Shown here: positions 1 through 8,273 of the stretch, one piece after another
How the letters are laid out: every line of letters starts with the position of its first letter
Position numbering within the stretch: the first letter of the stretch is position 1
NCBI GenBank assembly: GCA_938028565.1
Contig: CALIZS010000005.1
Span: 1-64,000 of the forward strand
DNA: 64,000 bases
Direction: 5' to 3'
Source of the DNA: an uncultured Atopobium sp.
GTDB taxonomy: Bacteria; Actinomycetota; Coriobacteriia; Coriobacteriales; Atopobiaceae
The notes under the pieces: model-generated
Database searches by the model: none
Seen by the model: the letters and a program-made list of their open reading frames with translations, nothing else
What the model was told of the DNA's origin: nothing
Position numbers and translations under genes: made by a program

Positions 1-327
1 ACAAGTATTCCCAAGCATCAGTATGAGAGCAGTGAAGCACTTGGACTGAGTAAGAAACAGACTTTTATATATATCATTATACCTCAGACGATAAAGCGAC
101 TTATTCCGCTTTCAATTAACCTGATTACCAGAATGATAAAGACTACATCACTTGTACTTATGATAGGAGTTGTTGAGGTAATAAAGGTGGCACAGCAGAT
201 AACGGAGGCAAACAGAAACTCAAGTCCGAATGCGGCTTTCGGAGTATATCTGGTGGTTTTTATGATGTATTTTATCGCTTGTACTCCGATAAGTATGCTT
301 GCAAGATATCTGGAAAAAAGAAATTAG
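1..327 (+). CDS. amino-acid ABC transporter permease, C-terminal part (5' truncated)
   Basis: Membrane subunit of a polar amino-acid importer, cut by the window start. The frame is open from base 1. It shows the EAA-loop consensus of these permeases (ESSEALGLSKKQ, then IIPQ and P..N), which docks the ATPase, followed by a final hydrophobic segment (VVFMMYFIACTPISMLARYL). The gene ends 19 bases before the ATPase start, so both are in one operon. Ile is mostly ATA and Arg mostly AGA, and the DNA is AT-richer than the rest of the window. Together with the first part of the ATPase gene this suggests a foreign segment or an assembly join. The substrate cannot be told from sequence. Confidence 0.85.
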   Translation, partial: TSIPKHQYESSEALGLSKKQTFIYIIIPQTIKRLIPLSINLITRMIKTTSLVLMIGVVEVIKVAQQITEANRNSSPNAAFGVYLVVFMMYFIACTPISMLARYLEKRN

Positions 328-346
328 TATGAAGTAAGGAGAGAAT

Positions 347-1102
347 ATGCCGGCATTATTGGAAATAAACAATGTTGTAAAAAATTATGACGGAAAAAAT
401 GCTGTACTTGACGGTGTGAGCCTTGAACTGAACAAGGGAGAGGTAATAGTGCTTATAGGGCCAAGCGGTTGCGGTAAGTCCACATTACTTCGATGTATAA
501 ACGGTCTGGAAGAAATACAGGGCGGAAGTATAAGCCTTGACGGAAAAGTTATTGACTATAAGCAAAATGATTTGACGAAACTCAGACAAAAAATAGGTAT
601 GGTTTTTCAAAGCTATGACTTGTTCCCCAACATGACGGTTTTGAAAAATGTAACTCTGGCTCCTCTGGTAGTGCAGAAGCGCTCAGAGGATGAGGTTTTG
701 GCACAGGCAGAAGAACTGCTGCGTCGTGTGGGACTGTGGGAGAAGAAAGACTCCTACCCATCAGCTCTTTCCGGTGGTCAAAAGCAGCGCGTGGCAATCG
801 TACGTGCTCTTATGACTAACCCTGAAGTTCTTTTGCTGGACGAGATTACTGCAGCTCTTGACCCCGAGATGGTTCACGAGGTTTTGCAGGTAGTTATGGA
901 GCTAGCAGAGCAGGGAATGACCATGCTGGTGGTAACTCACGAGATGCGCTTTGCTCAAGCAGTTGCTGATCGAGTCATCTTGATTGATCAGGGACACATC
1001 GTAGAAGAGTCGTACGATGCACAAGAGTTTTTCTCGGCACCTAAAACAGAGAGGGCACAAGGGTTTTTGCGTACCTTTGAATTTGAACGTGTACATAAGT
1101 AA
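347..1102 (+). CDS. polar amino-acid ABC transporter ATPase (GlnQ/ArtM-like)
   Basis: Cytoplasmic ATPase energising the adjacent permease. 251 residues, the usual length. Walker A GPSGCGKST at about 38-46, Q-loop near 88, signature LSGGQKQRVA at 141-150, Walker B VLLLDE at 161-166, H-loop His198. After Walker B it reads DEITAALDPE, with Ile where Pro is commonest, a variant seen in this family. AGTAAGGAGAG precedes the ATG. Oddity: Ile codons are ATA in 7 of 8 cases up to about base 600 and never ATA (0 of 5) from about base 790 on, and Arg usage shifts to CGT/CGC. The frame stays intact across this change. The gene is therefore a mosaic of two backgrounds or spans an assembly join. Confidence 0.93.
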   Translation: MPALLEINNVVKNYDGKNAVLDGVSLELNKGEVIVLIGPSGCGKSTLLRCINGLEEIQGGSISLDGKVIDYKQNDLTKLRQKIGMVFQSYDLFPNMTVLKNVTLAPLVVQKRSEDEVLAQAEELLRRVGLWEKKDSYPSALSGGQKQRVAIVRALMTNPEVLLLDEITAALDPEMVHEVLQVVMELAEQGMTMLVVTHEMRFAQAVADRVILIDQGHIVEESYDAQEFFSAPKTERAQGFLRTFEFERVHK

Positions 1103-1160
1103 ACAACGTGTTTTTGCACGTAGATGATGTAGTAATTGATACAACTTGTTAGGATTTGAA

Positions 1161-2057
1161 ATGAACTTCTTTGAAAATACTTCCGCTTCTCTTTCTCGCC
1201 GTGCTTTTCTTGGTGCAGGCGCACTTTCTGCTGCAGCTCTTCTGGCTGCTTGCAAGAAAAAGGATTCTGACGGAGCTCAGGGTGGATCTTCTGATACAGA
1301 CTCAAAGTTTAGAACTCTTGATGACATCAAGAAGACAGGCACAGTAAATATCGGTGTCTTCAGCGATAAAGCTCCTTTTGGTTATGTTGATGCAAACGGT
1401 AATTACGCTGGTTACGACATTGTTTTTGCAGAGCGCCTTGCAAAGGATATGGGCGTCAAGATTAACTACATTGCCACGGATGGACAGAATCGCGTGCCTT
1501 TATTGCAGTCCGATAAGACAGATATCATGCTGGCAAACTTTACGGTAACTGATGACCGTAAAGAAAAGGTTGATTTCTCCCTGCCATACATGAAGATCAA
1601 GCTGGGCGTTGTTTCTCCCGCTTCTGCGCCAATTACTGATGTTTCGCAGCTTGATGGCAAGAAGCTTATTGTTTCTAAGGGAACCACAGCTGAGGTTTGG
1701 TTTGCTAAGAACGCGCCTAAGGTTGAACTAGTCAAATTTGATAGCTATGCTGATGCGTATAACGCACTGCTCGACGGCCGCGGCGATGCTTTCTCAACCG
1801 ATAATACCGAGGTACTTGCATGGATTAAGTCTAACCCTGGCTTTGTTGTTGGCATTGATGACCTGGGCGACTTCGATACTATTGCCGCTGCAGTTCACAA
1901 GGGTAACTCCTCGGTGTTGGAGTTTATCAACAACGAGATTACCGGCCCTCTTGCAGAGGAGAATTTCTTCCACAAGGCTTATGAAGAGACTCTCGCTCCA
2001 ATTTATGGCGATGAAGTAGATCCAAATACCATGGTTGTCGAGGGTGGTAAGCTCTAA
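1161..2057 (+). CDS. amino-acid ABC transporter substrate-binding lipoprotein
   Basis: Periplasmic-binding-protein type 3 (SBP_bac_3), expected to capture an amino acid outside the membrane and deliver it to the permease. The N-terminus has a twin-arginine motif SRRAFL at about 12-17 followed by a hydrophobic stretch and lipobox LLAAC (Cys31), so it is probably Tat-exported and lipid anchored. The mature domain starts with TVNIGVFSDKAPFGY and carries the family pattern GYDIVFAERLAKDMG. The ATG at 1161 is preferred because AGGA lies 7 bases upstream; an in-frame TTG at 1146 lacks a ribosome site. It lies 58 bases after the ATPase gene and ends at a strong terminator. Codon use matches the rest of the window. 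Confidence 0.92.
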   Translation: MNFFENTSASLSRRAFLGAGALSAAALLAACKKKDSDGAQGGSSDTDSKFRTLDDIKKTGTVNIGVFSDKAPFGYVDANGNYAGYDIVFAERLAKDMGVKINYIATDGQNRVPLLQSDKTDIMLANFTVTDDRKEKVDFSLPYMKIKLGVVSPASAPITDVSQLDGKKLIVSKGTTAEVWFAKNAPKVELVKFDSYADAYNALLDGRGDAFSTDNTEVLAWIKSNPGFVVGIDDLGDFDTIAAAVHKGNSSVLEFINNEITGPLAEENFFHKAYEETLAPIYGDEVDPNTMVVEGGKL

Positions 2058-2100
2058 GTTCTAGGCTTAGTCCATCTTTACAGCTCAATTACACCCATTT

Positions 2101-2140
2101 CGCGAGAAGACCTTGGAGTTTGTAAGGTCTTCTCGCGTTT
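2101..2140 (+). terminator. intrinsic terminator of the ABC transporter operon
   Basis: Perfect 14-bp stem: CGCGAGAAGACCTT (2101-2114) pairs with AAGGTCTTCTCGCG (2124-2137) around a 9-base loop, followed by a short T run. The stem ends carry the 7-base core GCGAGAA/TTCTCGC that recurs throughout the window. Confidence 0.85.
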
Positions 2141-2242
2141 GTAGCCAAATTGTTAATTTGTACAGTACTCTTTAAAAATGTTTCTTTGTGCTGATAAAGT
2201 AAGTCAACTATTTTTTGACCGGCTAGGGCAAAGGAGCTGATA

Positions 2243-3238
2243 ATGGCAGCTGAACAGCAAAAAGCAACTCGTAAAATTGGCGTCCCCAGGTTTCCCGGCG
2301 ATATTATGCTGTATCCGCTTTCTGTAGGTCTACTTCTTCACTCATTTGTTCCTCAGGTTCTAGAAATTGGTAGCTTCACTACAGCTGTTGCTAAGGGCGC
2401 TCCTGCTATTGTTGGCATTGTTCTGCTGTTTGTTGGCGCCTCCATTGATCTGAAGACTGTTCCAAAGGTTCTGAAGACTGGCCTGACCATTCTTATTCCT
2501 AAGCTTGCTATTGCAATTGCCTTTGGTCTGTTTGTTGCTAAATTCATGGGCGATAACTTCTTTGGTCTTAATGCACTTTCCATTATTGGTGGCATTACCT
2601 TCTGCAATGTTGCCTTGTACATTGGTATTACTGCTGAGTATGGAACTCCTGATGAGCAGGGTGCAGCTGCAGTTTTGTCCCTTGTTGCTGGTCCTGCAGT
2701 TACTATGATTGCCCTAGGTGCAGCAGGTGTTGCGGCAATTTCTCCAACCGCACTTGCGGGCACCCTTCTTCCTTTAGTCCTTGGTGTTGTTCTTGGTAAT
2801 CTCAGTCCTTTTATCAAGGGACTTTTGGTTCCTGGTATTAACCCTTGCATTGCCGTTGTTGGTTTTGCGCTTGGTTGCGGCATGAGTGTTGAGAACCTTA
2901 TTACTGGTGGTCCATCAGGCGTTCTCTTAGCAGTTCTCTGCATCATCACGGGTATTCTTACCATGCTTGTTGAGCGTCTACTGGGCGGCTCTGGTAAGGC
3001 AAGTCTTGCAAGTGCAACTATTGCTGGTACCGCAACAACCACTCCTGCCGCGGTTGCTTCTGTTGACCCAACGTATACAGCTCAGGTTGTTGCAAACGCA
3101 AATGCTCAGCTTGCTGCCGCGGTAGTTATTACTGCACTGGTTGCCCCAGCATTTACTGGTTGGCTTGATAAGAAGCTGGCTAAGAAAAATAACACTACTG
3201 AGGCTCAGACTCCAGAAGAAGCACCTGCTACTGAGTAA
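2243..3238 (+). CDS. kdgT: 2-keto-3-deoxygluconate permease family transporter
   Basis: Predicted membrane symporter of the KdgT family, which imports 2-keto-3-deoxygluconate or related hexonates with protons. 331 residues with about ten hydrophobic segments. Family features include PGDIMLYPLSVGLLLHSF near the N-terminus, VGASIDLK near 64-71, and TATTTPAAVASVDPTYT around residue 260. A Lys/Glu-rich tail ends it. AAGGAGCTGATA precedes the ATG. No kdg or uronate catabolic gene lies nearby, so the substrate assignment is by family only. It is a single-gene unit between terminators. Confidence 0.85.
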   Translation: MAAEQQKATRKIGVPRFPGDIMLYPLSVGLLLHSFVPQVLEIGSFTTAVAKGAPAIVGIVLLFVGASIDLKTVPKVLKTGLTILIPKLAIAIAFGLFVAKFMGDNFFGLNALSIIGGITFCNVALYIGITAEYGTPDEQGAAAVLSLVAGPAVTMIALGAAGVAAISPTALAGTLLPLVLGVVLGNLSPFIKGLLVPGINPCIAVVGFALGCGMSVENLITGGPSGVLLAVLCIITGILTMLVERLLGGSGKASLASATIAGTATTTPAAVASVDPTYTAQVVANANAQLAAAVVITALVAPAFTGWLDKKLAKKNNTTEAQTPEEAPATE

Positions 3239-3262
3239 TTAAGCAGGCTACATAAAATGAAT

Positions 3263-3298
3263 AAAACCCTCTTCTACGTTGGTGGAAGAGGGTTTTTG
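3263..3298. terminator. bidirectional intrinsic terminator
   Basis: AAAACCCTCTTC (3263-3274) pairs with GAAGAGGGTTTT (3285-3296), extendable to about 15 bp around a GTTG loop. A run on the left and T run on the right let it serve both the kdgT-like gene and the convergent gene ending at 3300. Confidence 0.85.
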
Positions 3299-3299
3299 T

Positions 3300-3581
3300 T
3301 TACATAAAATAAATAACATGGCTAATCTCAAATACGAGAACAAAGGCAAGAAAAACTAAAAGTGAAATCTTTACCCATTTTTTATTTTCGCTTCTAAAAA
3401 CGAGATAGCAATTAATAACCTCAGTCAGGATTGATATTAGAAAAAATAGTAATGGTGGAATAAGTCCCTGTTTCCACAGTAGTCGCGCTCCCTGATAGGC
3501 AAGAAAACTAATAAGCAATACTATGCGAAATGTTTTTCTAGAAATCGGTTCTGAAAAATTAAAAATCTTCTCACCAAACAT
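3300..3581 (-). CDS. small membrane protein, unknown function
   Basis: I do not recognise this 93-residue protein. It contains three hydrophobic stretches (RIVLLISFLAYQGARLL, PPLLFFLISILTEVINCYLVF and ISLLVFLAFVLVFEISHVIYFM) joined by short basic loops, so it is probably an integral membrane protein with the N-terminus inside. A good ribosome site, AGGGAGG, lies 8 bases before the ATG, which supports it as a real gene. It is divergent from the SGNH hydrolase gene and shares a terminator with the gene at 2243-3238. It is AT-richer than its neighbours. Confidence 0.65.
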   Translation of the reverse strand: MFGEKIFNFSEPISRKTFRIVLLISFLAYQGARLLWKQGLIPPLLFFLISILTEVINCYLVFRSENKKWVKISLLVFLAFVLVFEISHVIYFM

Positions 3582-3631
3582 ATCTGTTGCCTCCCTATGG
3601 ACAACAAGAGCAGTTTATTTGTTGCTAAAGA

Positions 3632-3661
3632 TTGTAATACTGTCTATTAACCTCGTAGTAT
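3632..3661 (+). promoter_or_regulatory. candidate promoter for the SGNH hydrolase
   Basis: TTGTAA (3632-3637), 18-base spacer, TAGTAT (3656-3661), inside the 117-base AT-rich gap between divergent genes. Both hexamers are imperfect; support is position plus similarity only. Confidence 0.3.
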
Positions 3662-3698
3662 ATAACTATAGTAATTTAACTTGTGATTGGAGGTGCGT

Positions 3699-4787
3699 AT
3701 GGAAGTTGGGGAGTGGAGCATTAGTTCTCCAGCATCCAAGTTTTTACTTGGTGCACCATGGTCAGAAAAGCTTGCTCATGGATGGGTCCATCCGCTGCGT
3801 ATTTCTCCCAATCAGCTTAGAGTCATTGGCTCTTGTTCTTCTTGGCACCCCGGTCTTTTTAAACAGATGGTAGCGTGTACTTCAGATATTCAAGTTGCCT
3901 TTACCACGGACAGCTCAGAAGTGGCGCTTGATCTAAAAATTGACAAAGTTCCTAAGGGAGTCTCTTCTGTTTTACAGTTACTTAAAGCTACGTATCTTAA
4001 AAAGCTCAGCTCTGTCTTTGTGACGGTTGATGGTAAACCTTACAAGAGCTTCTCACTAGATGATGCAGGTGAACATACACTTTCTATTCATCTAGAAACA
4101 GAAACCTCTGAAGATAACCTTGCTAGACTTCCAGGTTTTAATGACACGCATCACGTGAGTGTTTACTTGCCCTGTTTACAGAGCGCTTCCGTTAAAAATC
4201 TCCGTGGCAACGGCACGTTTTTCTCGCCCGATGAGCCTAAGAAAAAACTGGTGGTGTTTGGCGATTCTATTGCGCAGGGTTTTGTTGTGGAACGCCCAGA
4301 CAAAACTTGGCCACACTGTCTTGCTAAACGCATGAAGCTTGAGGTGGTTAACCAGGGAATTGGTGGACAAGTTTATCAGCCTGGCTCGTATACGTTTATT
4401 GAGGATGCTTCTTTAGTTATTGTTTCACTTGGAGCAAATTATCGATACGAAAAATGCTCAAAGTCGCAGGTAACATACGATATTCAAAATTCGCTCTGGC
4501 AGATTTCTCAGATGTATACGGATACGCGTGTGGTGGTTCTGACGCCTACTCCTTATTTTGAGGATGCGTATCCCACGCACCCTTATTCTTGTTTCGCCGA
4601 GATTCCTCAAATTATTGAAGAGGTTGCCGGTAAGTTTGGTTTGCAGTGTATTTCTGGAGAAAAACTATTGCCGCAGGAGAAGAAATATTTTGCTGACGAT
4701 GTGCATCCAAATTCAAAGGGTGCGGCACTTTTGGCAAAAAATCTATTTGAAGCCTTAAAACAACCAGTTCAGGATAGCCTTTTTTAG
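3699..4787 (+). CDS. SGNH/GDSL-family esterase with N-terminal beta domain
   Basis: Predicted acyl- or acetyl-ester hydrolase, 362 residues. The second half is an SGNH fold: block I FGDSIAQG with nucleophile Ser190, block II Gly in NQGIGG (218-223), block III SLGAN (Asn247), block V DDVHP with Asp333 and His336. The first ~175 residues form a separate domain like the N-terminal jelly roll of carbohydrate-esterase SGNH proteins (CE2-like), so a sugar or glycan ester is a reasonable substrate guess. There is no signal peptide, suggesting cytoplasmic action. The ATG at 3699 is chosen over an in-frame TTG at 3687 because GGAGG sits 6 bases before it. Confidence 0.85.
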   Translation: MEVGEWSISSPASKFLLGAPWSEKLAHGWVHPLRISPNQLRVIGSCSSWHPGLFKQMVACTSDIQVAFTTDSSEVALDLKIDKVPKGVSSVLQLLKATYLKKLSSVFVTVDGKPYKSFSLDDAGEHTLSIHLETETSEDNLARLPGFNDTHHVSVYLPCLQSASVKNLRGNGTFFSPDEPKKKLVVFGDSIAQGFVVERPDKTWPHCLAKRMKLEVVNQGIGGQVYQPGSYTFIEDASLVIVSLGANYRYEKCSKSQVTYDIQNSLWQISQMYTDTRVVVLTPTPYFEDAYPTHPYSCFAEIPQIIEEVAGKFGLQCISGEKLLPQEKKYFADDVHPNSKGAALLAKNLFEALKQPVQDSLF

Positions 4788-4885
4788 ATGTCAAGCCTCC
4801 CTAGAAGCTCTCTCAAAATTCAACACGAGTTTTTGTCCGGTGAAACTTCTACACTAGAGGTGAAAAACATCTAGAGAGGATACAC

Positions 4886-6127
4886 ATGAATATTACTAAT
4901 CCTTTTGCACCTCATATGACTGGGCAACTTTCAGAAGAAACTCAGGCCCTTGTGGCTGAGCAAATAGCTAAGGGCACCTTAAGTCCTTACGCGTGCAAAA
5001 ATGAAGACATCATTCGCCGAGATTCCACCCATGACCAGGCATCGCTTTTGCGTCCCGCTTTCATGCGAGATGTCGAGAAGATCATGCATACTCCCGCGTA
5101 TAACAGGCTAAACGGCAAAACGCAGGTCTTCTCGTTCCGTGCGCATGATGACATTACGCGTCGTGGCCTTCATGAGCAGCTTGTTTGTAGAGTTGCTAAA
5201 GATATTGGACGTGCACTTGGCCTTAACCTTGATTTGATCGAAGCAATAGCTCTTGGTCATGACGTGGGACATACTCCTTTTGGTCATGCAGGGGAGTATT
5301 TCCTCAATGATATTTATCACGAGCAAACGGGACGTTGGTTTTTCCACAACGTACAGAGCGTGCGTGTGCTTGATGGTCTTTATGCAAGAAACCTTTCTTT
5401 GCAGACGCTTGATGGAGTAATTTGCCATAACGGTGAGTTTGAACAGCAGATACTTCAAATGAGTGATCTTTCAACTTTTGATGAGTTTGACAAAGTGGTA
5501 GAAGATTGCTGGGAGAGAGGTCCTCAGTCTATTGCTCACCTGCGTCCTATGACGCTTGAAGGTTGCGTCATGCGCATCTCCGACATCATTGCGTATGTTG
5601 GAAAAGACAGACAGGACGCGCTTCGTGCGGGCGCTGCAACAGAAGAAACGTTTGATGATGGCCTTGGTGGCGCCTATAACGCATGGGCTACCTCTGCTTT
5701 TGTTGCAGACATTGTTCAGAATAGCTTTGGTAAGCCTCAGATTTCTCTCTCAGCAGAGGCGTTTAAAGAGATGAAACGAGCAAAGCGCGAGAATTACCAG
5801 AAGATTTATGGTGCATCAGAAGCCAATGGTGATTTCTCTGAAGACATTAAGCACCTGTTTGAGAAGTTGTACGAATACGAGTTGTCTTCTCTTAAATCTG
5901 GCGATCAGAGCCTTGCAATCTTTAAGCATCATATTGAGCCGGTGAGTAGGCACCTTTCTAGGTACGGTCATACGTATGACTGGAAGAGCGATGTACATCG
6001 CACTGTTGTTGATTTTATTTCCGCAATGACTGATGACTACTTTGTGGCTACCTGCGAAGCACTTTTCCCAGAAGCTCAGGAGCTCTTTCCAAAGAGGAGC
6101 TACTTTGCAGAAGGAGTACGCGCGTAA
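4886..6127 (+). CDS. dgt: deoxyguanosinetriphosphate triphosphohydrolase-like HD protein
   Basis: HD-domain dNTP triphosphohydrolase that would cleave dGTP (or other dNTPs) to the nucleoside and tripolyphosphate. 413 residues. Diagnostic features: RLNGKTQVFS around 74-83 and metal ligands His96 (GLHEQL), His125-Asp126 (LGHDVGHTPFGH), and a later Asp in RISDIIAYVGKD. The first ligand lies in LHEQL instead of the usual THSLEV. GAGAGGA precedes the ATG. Length fits the shorter bacterial dGTPase-like group; the exact nucleotide preference is not visible in sequence. Confidence 0.9.
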   Translation: MNITNPFAPHMTGQLSEETQALVAEQIAKGTLSPYACKNEDIIRRDSTHDQASLLRPAFMRDVEKIMHTPAYNRLNGKTQVFSFRAHDDITRRGLHEQLVCRVAKDIGRALGLNLDLIEAIALGHDVGHTPFGHAGEYFLNDIYHEQTGRWFFHNVQSVRVLDGLYARNLSLQTLDGVICHNGEFEQQILQMSDLSTFDEFDKVVEDCWERGPQSIAHLRPMTLEGCVMRISDIIAYVGKDRQDALRAGAATEETFDDGLGGAYNAWATSAFVADIVQNSFGKPQISLSAEAFKEMKRAKRENYQKIYGASEANGDFSEDIKHLFEKLYEYELSSLKSGDQSLAIFKHHIEPVSRHLSRYGHTYDWKSDVHRTVVDFISAMTDDYFVATCEALFPEAQELFPKRSYFAEGVRA

Positions 6128-6220
6128 GGTTTACCACTCAGTCACGGTGTGGCAAACGGTCACTTAAAGAGCATTTGTGTTGAGCGGGTTTCTCGCCAAG
6201 CTTTTATGTTTGAGACGGGG

Positions 6221-6232
6221 TAAAATAGCTGC
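6221..6232 (+). promoter_or_regulatory. -10 element directly before rarA (possible leaderless start)
   Basis: TAAAAT at 6221-6226 ends 6 bases before the rarA ATG and no Shine-Dalgarno sequence is present. Transcription started about 7 bases downstream of this element would begin at or next to the start codon. There is no clear -35 hexamer. Confidence 0.4.
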
Positions 6233-7564
6233 ATGGATACTTTATTTTCTGGCATGGAACGTGCCGCTAAAAAAGCTAATGCGCCGCTTGCAGCCCGCAT
6301 GCGTCCTACCACACTTGATGGATACGTGGGCCAGGAAGATGCAGTTGGTCCTGGCTCGTGGCTGCGCAAAGCTATTGAGCACGATTCACTTTCGTCTGTC
6401 TTGCTGTATGGCCCAGCTGGCACTGGTAAGACTACGCTTGCACGCATCATTGCTCACACAACGCACGCAGAATTTGTAGAAGTATCTGCAATTACGGGCA
6501 CCGTTAAAGATCTTCGCAGAGAGATTGAGGCCGCAGAATCAAGGCTTTTAACAGCAGGTAGAAGAACTATTCTGTTCATTGATGAGATTCATCGTTTTAC
6601 GCGCTCTCAGCAAGATGCCTTGCTTCATGCAGTAGAAGACAGAATAGTTGTACTTATTGGGGCTACTACAGAAAATCCTTACTTTGAGGTTAACAGCGCT
6701 CTGATTTCTCGTTCACGCGTAGTGGAGCTGCATGCATTGTCAGATGAGGCAATCGATGAGCTCATTCAGCGCGCACTTGAGTCAGAAGATGGTCTAGCTG
6801 GCACATTTGTCCTGGAAGAAGATGCTCGTAAAGAGATTGTGACGCTTGCGGGCGGAGATGGTCGCGCAGCCCTAACTTCTCTTGAGCTTGCTTCTCAGAT
6901 GGTTGACGTTCCAGAATCTGCTGATAGTAAGGCATCTGAGCCGCTTGTTATTACCAAGCAAAACGTTCTTGAGGCAAATCCTCGTCGCGGACTCCCCTAC
7001 GATAAAGCAGGAGATATGCACTATGACATTATCTCTGCGTTTATTAAGTCCATGCGTGGCTCAGACCCAGATGCCGCACTCTATTGGCTTGCACGCATGA
7101 TTGATGCAGGTGAGGACCCTAAATTTATTGCGCGACGCATCATGATTTTGGCCTCAGAGGATATTGGCAACGCAGATCCTCAGGCGCTGCTCATTGCACA
7201 TGCAGCATTTAGGTCAGCCGAGGTTATTGGATATCCCGAGTGCAGAATTAACCTTGCGCAAGCAGTTATTTATATGGCACTGGCACCAAAATCTAATGCT
7301 GCAGAAGCAGGTATTGATGCTGCCCTTCATGAGGTAAGAACAGGTCCAAGGCGAGAAGTTCCAAGTTACTTACGGGATCGTACGCGTCCTGGTTCTGAAG
7401 AGTATGGCAATTATCTCTATCCTCACAATTATCCTGGGGGATGGATTGAACAGCGTTATCTTCCAGAAGGACTTGAACGTGGTGCGTTCTTCTCACCATC
7501 TCCAAGAGGTTGGGAAGCGTGGAGAATTGCAGCTACAGAGCGTGATCGTCACGAGGAAGCCTAG
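6233..7564 (+). CDS. rarA: replication-associated recombination protein A (RarA/MgsA)
   Basis: AAA+ ATPase acting at stalled replication forks, a clamp-loader relative. 443 residues, the normal length. Walker A GPAGTGKTT at 60-68, Walker B ILFIDEIHRF with Asp117-Glu118, sensor 1 in VLIGATTENPYF, arginine finger region ISRSRV, and the C-terminal tetramerisation domain starting near ISAFIKSMRGSDPDAALYWLARM. No ribosome site precedes the ATG; a TAAAAT element 6 bases upstream suggests a leaderless mRNA. Confidence 0.95.
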   Translation: MDTLFSGMERAAKKANAPLAARMRPTTLDGYVGQEDAVGPGSWLRKAIEHDSLSSVLLYGPAGTGKTTLARIIAHTTHAEFVEVSAITGTVKDLRREIEAAESRLLTAGRRTILFIDEIHRFTRSQQDALLHAVEDRIVVLIGATTENPYFEVNSALISRSRVVELHALSDEAIDELIQRALESEDGLAGTFVLEEDARKEIVTLAGGDGRAALTSLELASQMVDVPESADSKASEPLVITKQNVLEANPRRGLPYDKAGDMHYDIISAFIKSMRGSDPDAALYWLARMIDAGEDPKFIARRIMILASEDIGNADPQALLIAHAAFRSAEVIGYPECRINLAQAVIYMALAPKSNAAEAGIDAALHEVRTGPRREVPSYLRDRTRPGSEEYGNYLYPHNYPGGWIEQRYLPEGLERGAFFSPSPRGWEAWRIAATERDRHEEA

Positions 7565-7655
7565 GAATTTGAATTACCCAAGTGGGAGCATTAAGAAGAC
7601 GCTCCTCGGGTAAAATAAAGAGAACTGTAACCGTTAGCTTTGAGGGATGGCATAG

Positions 7656-8267
7656 ATGGATTACCTACAGATTGCCCTTGTAGTCTTAGCCGTAGCTGGT
7701 GCTTGGGCCATTGTCGAGGTCGCTCTGACCCTAAGAACAACAAGAAAGTCAATTACTGAGATTACACTCTCAGCTAACAACACTATTGAGCAGATTCAAC
7801 CTGTTATTTCAAAAATTGATGGCATGGTTGATGAGCTTGATCCAACTATTAAGCAGCTACCCGCACTTATGCAGAAAGTTGATGAGGCTGCAGAGAACGC
7901 TAATACCTCTCTTGAGAGCCTCAATGTGGTTCTTGGTGATGTAGCAACCGTTTCTGGTGCTGCTTCTGCAGTAACTGCAACAGTCAGCAAGGCTGCAAGC
8001 GATGCGGTGACAGGCGTTGTTGAGTCTGTTTCAAAGCTGGGAACTGGTCTTGGCGGATCTTTGAATCCCTCTAAGCTTGCTGAGGCTGCTCAGGCTCGAC
8101 TGAGCGATGCGACTGCTTCCGCACAACAGAGTGCACAGCGTGCTCAAGAGTATCTTGAGGAGCTTCCTCTGCTTTCTCAGGACAAAACAAAGCATTCTAA
8201 ACCAGCTCGCACTGAGCAGTTCTATATTGAGTACGGTTCTGAGTCTTCTCAGAAGACTGAGGAGTAG
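7656..8267 (+). CDS. DUF948 family membrane-anchored protein
   Basis: 203-residue protein with one N-terminal membrane segment (about residues 4-24, YLQIALVVLAVAGAWAIVEVA), then a long helical region resembling DUF948 (TIEQIQPVISKIDGMVDELDPTIKQL) with heptad-like spacing, an Ala/Ser-rich stretch, and a polar tail. DUF948 members are single-pass proteins often linked to general-stress loci; the biochemical role is unknown. GAGGGATG precedes the ATG. It is followed after 6 bases by the RsbW-like gene and the sigma factor, so it is probably part of that stress operon. Confidence 0.75.
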   Translation: MDYLQIALVVLAVAGAWAIVEVALTLRTTRKSITEITLSANNTIEQIQPVISKIDGMVDELDPTIKQLPALMQKVDEAAENANTSLESLNVVLGDVATVSGAASAVTATVSKAASDAVTGVVESVSKLGTGLGGSLNPSKLAEAAQARLSDATASAQQSAQRAQEYLEELPLLSQDKTKHSKPARTEQFYIEYGSESSQKTEE

Positions 8268-8273
8268 ATTGTA

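Noticed and set aside
6129..6157. GTTTACCAC/GTGGCAAAC hairpin after dgt as a terminator
   Set aside because: A mismatch in the middle and no T run.
7575..7616. Imperfect hairpin between rarA and the DUF948 gene as a terminator
   Set aside because: Internal loop, followed by A rather than T residues; a TAAAAT promoter element explains the site equally well.
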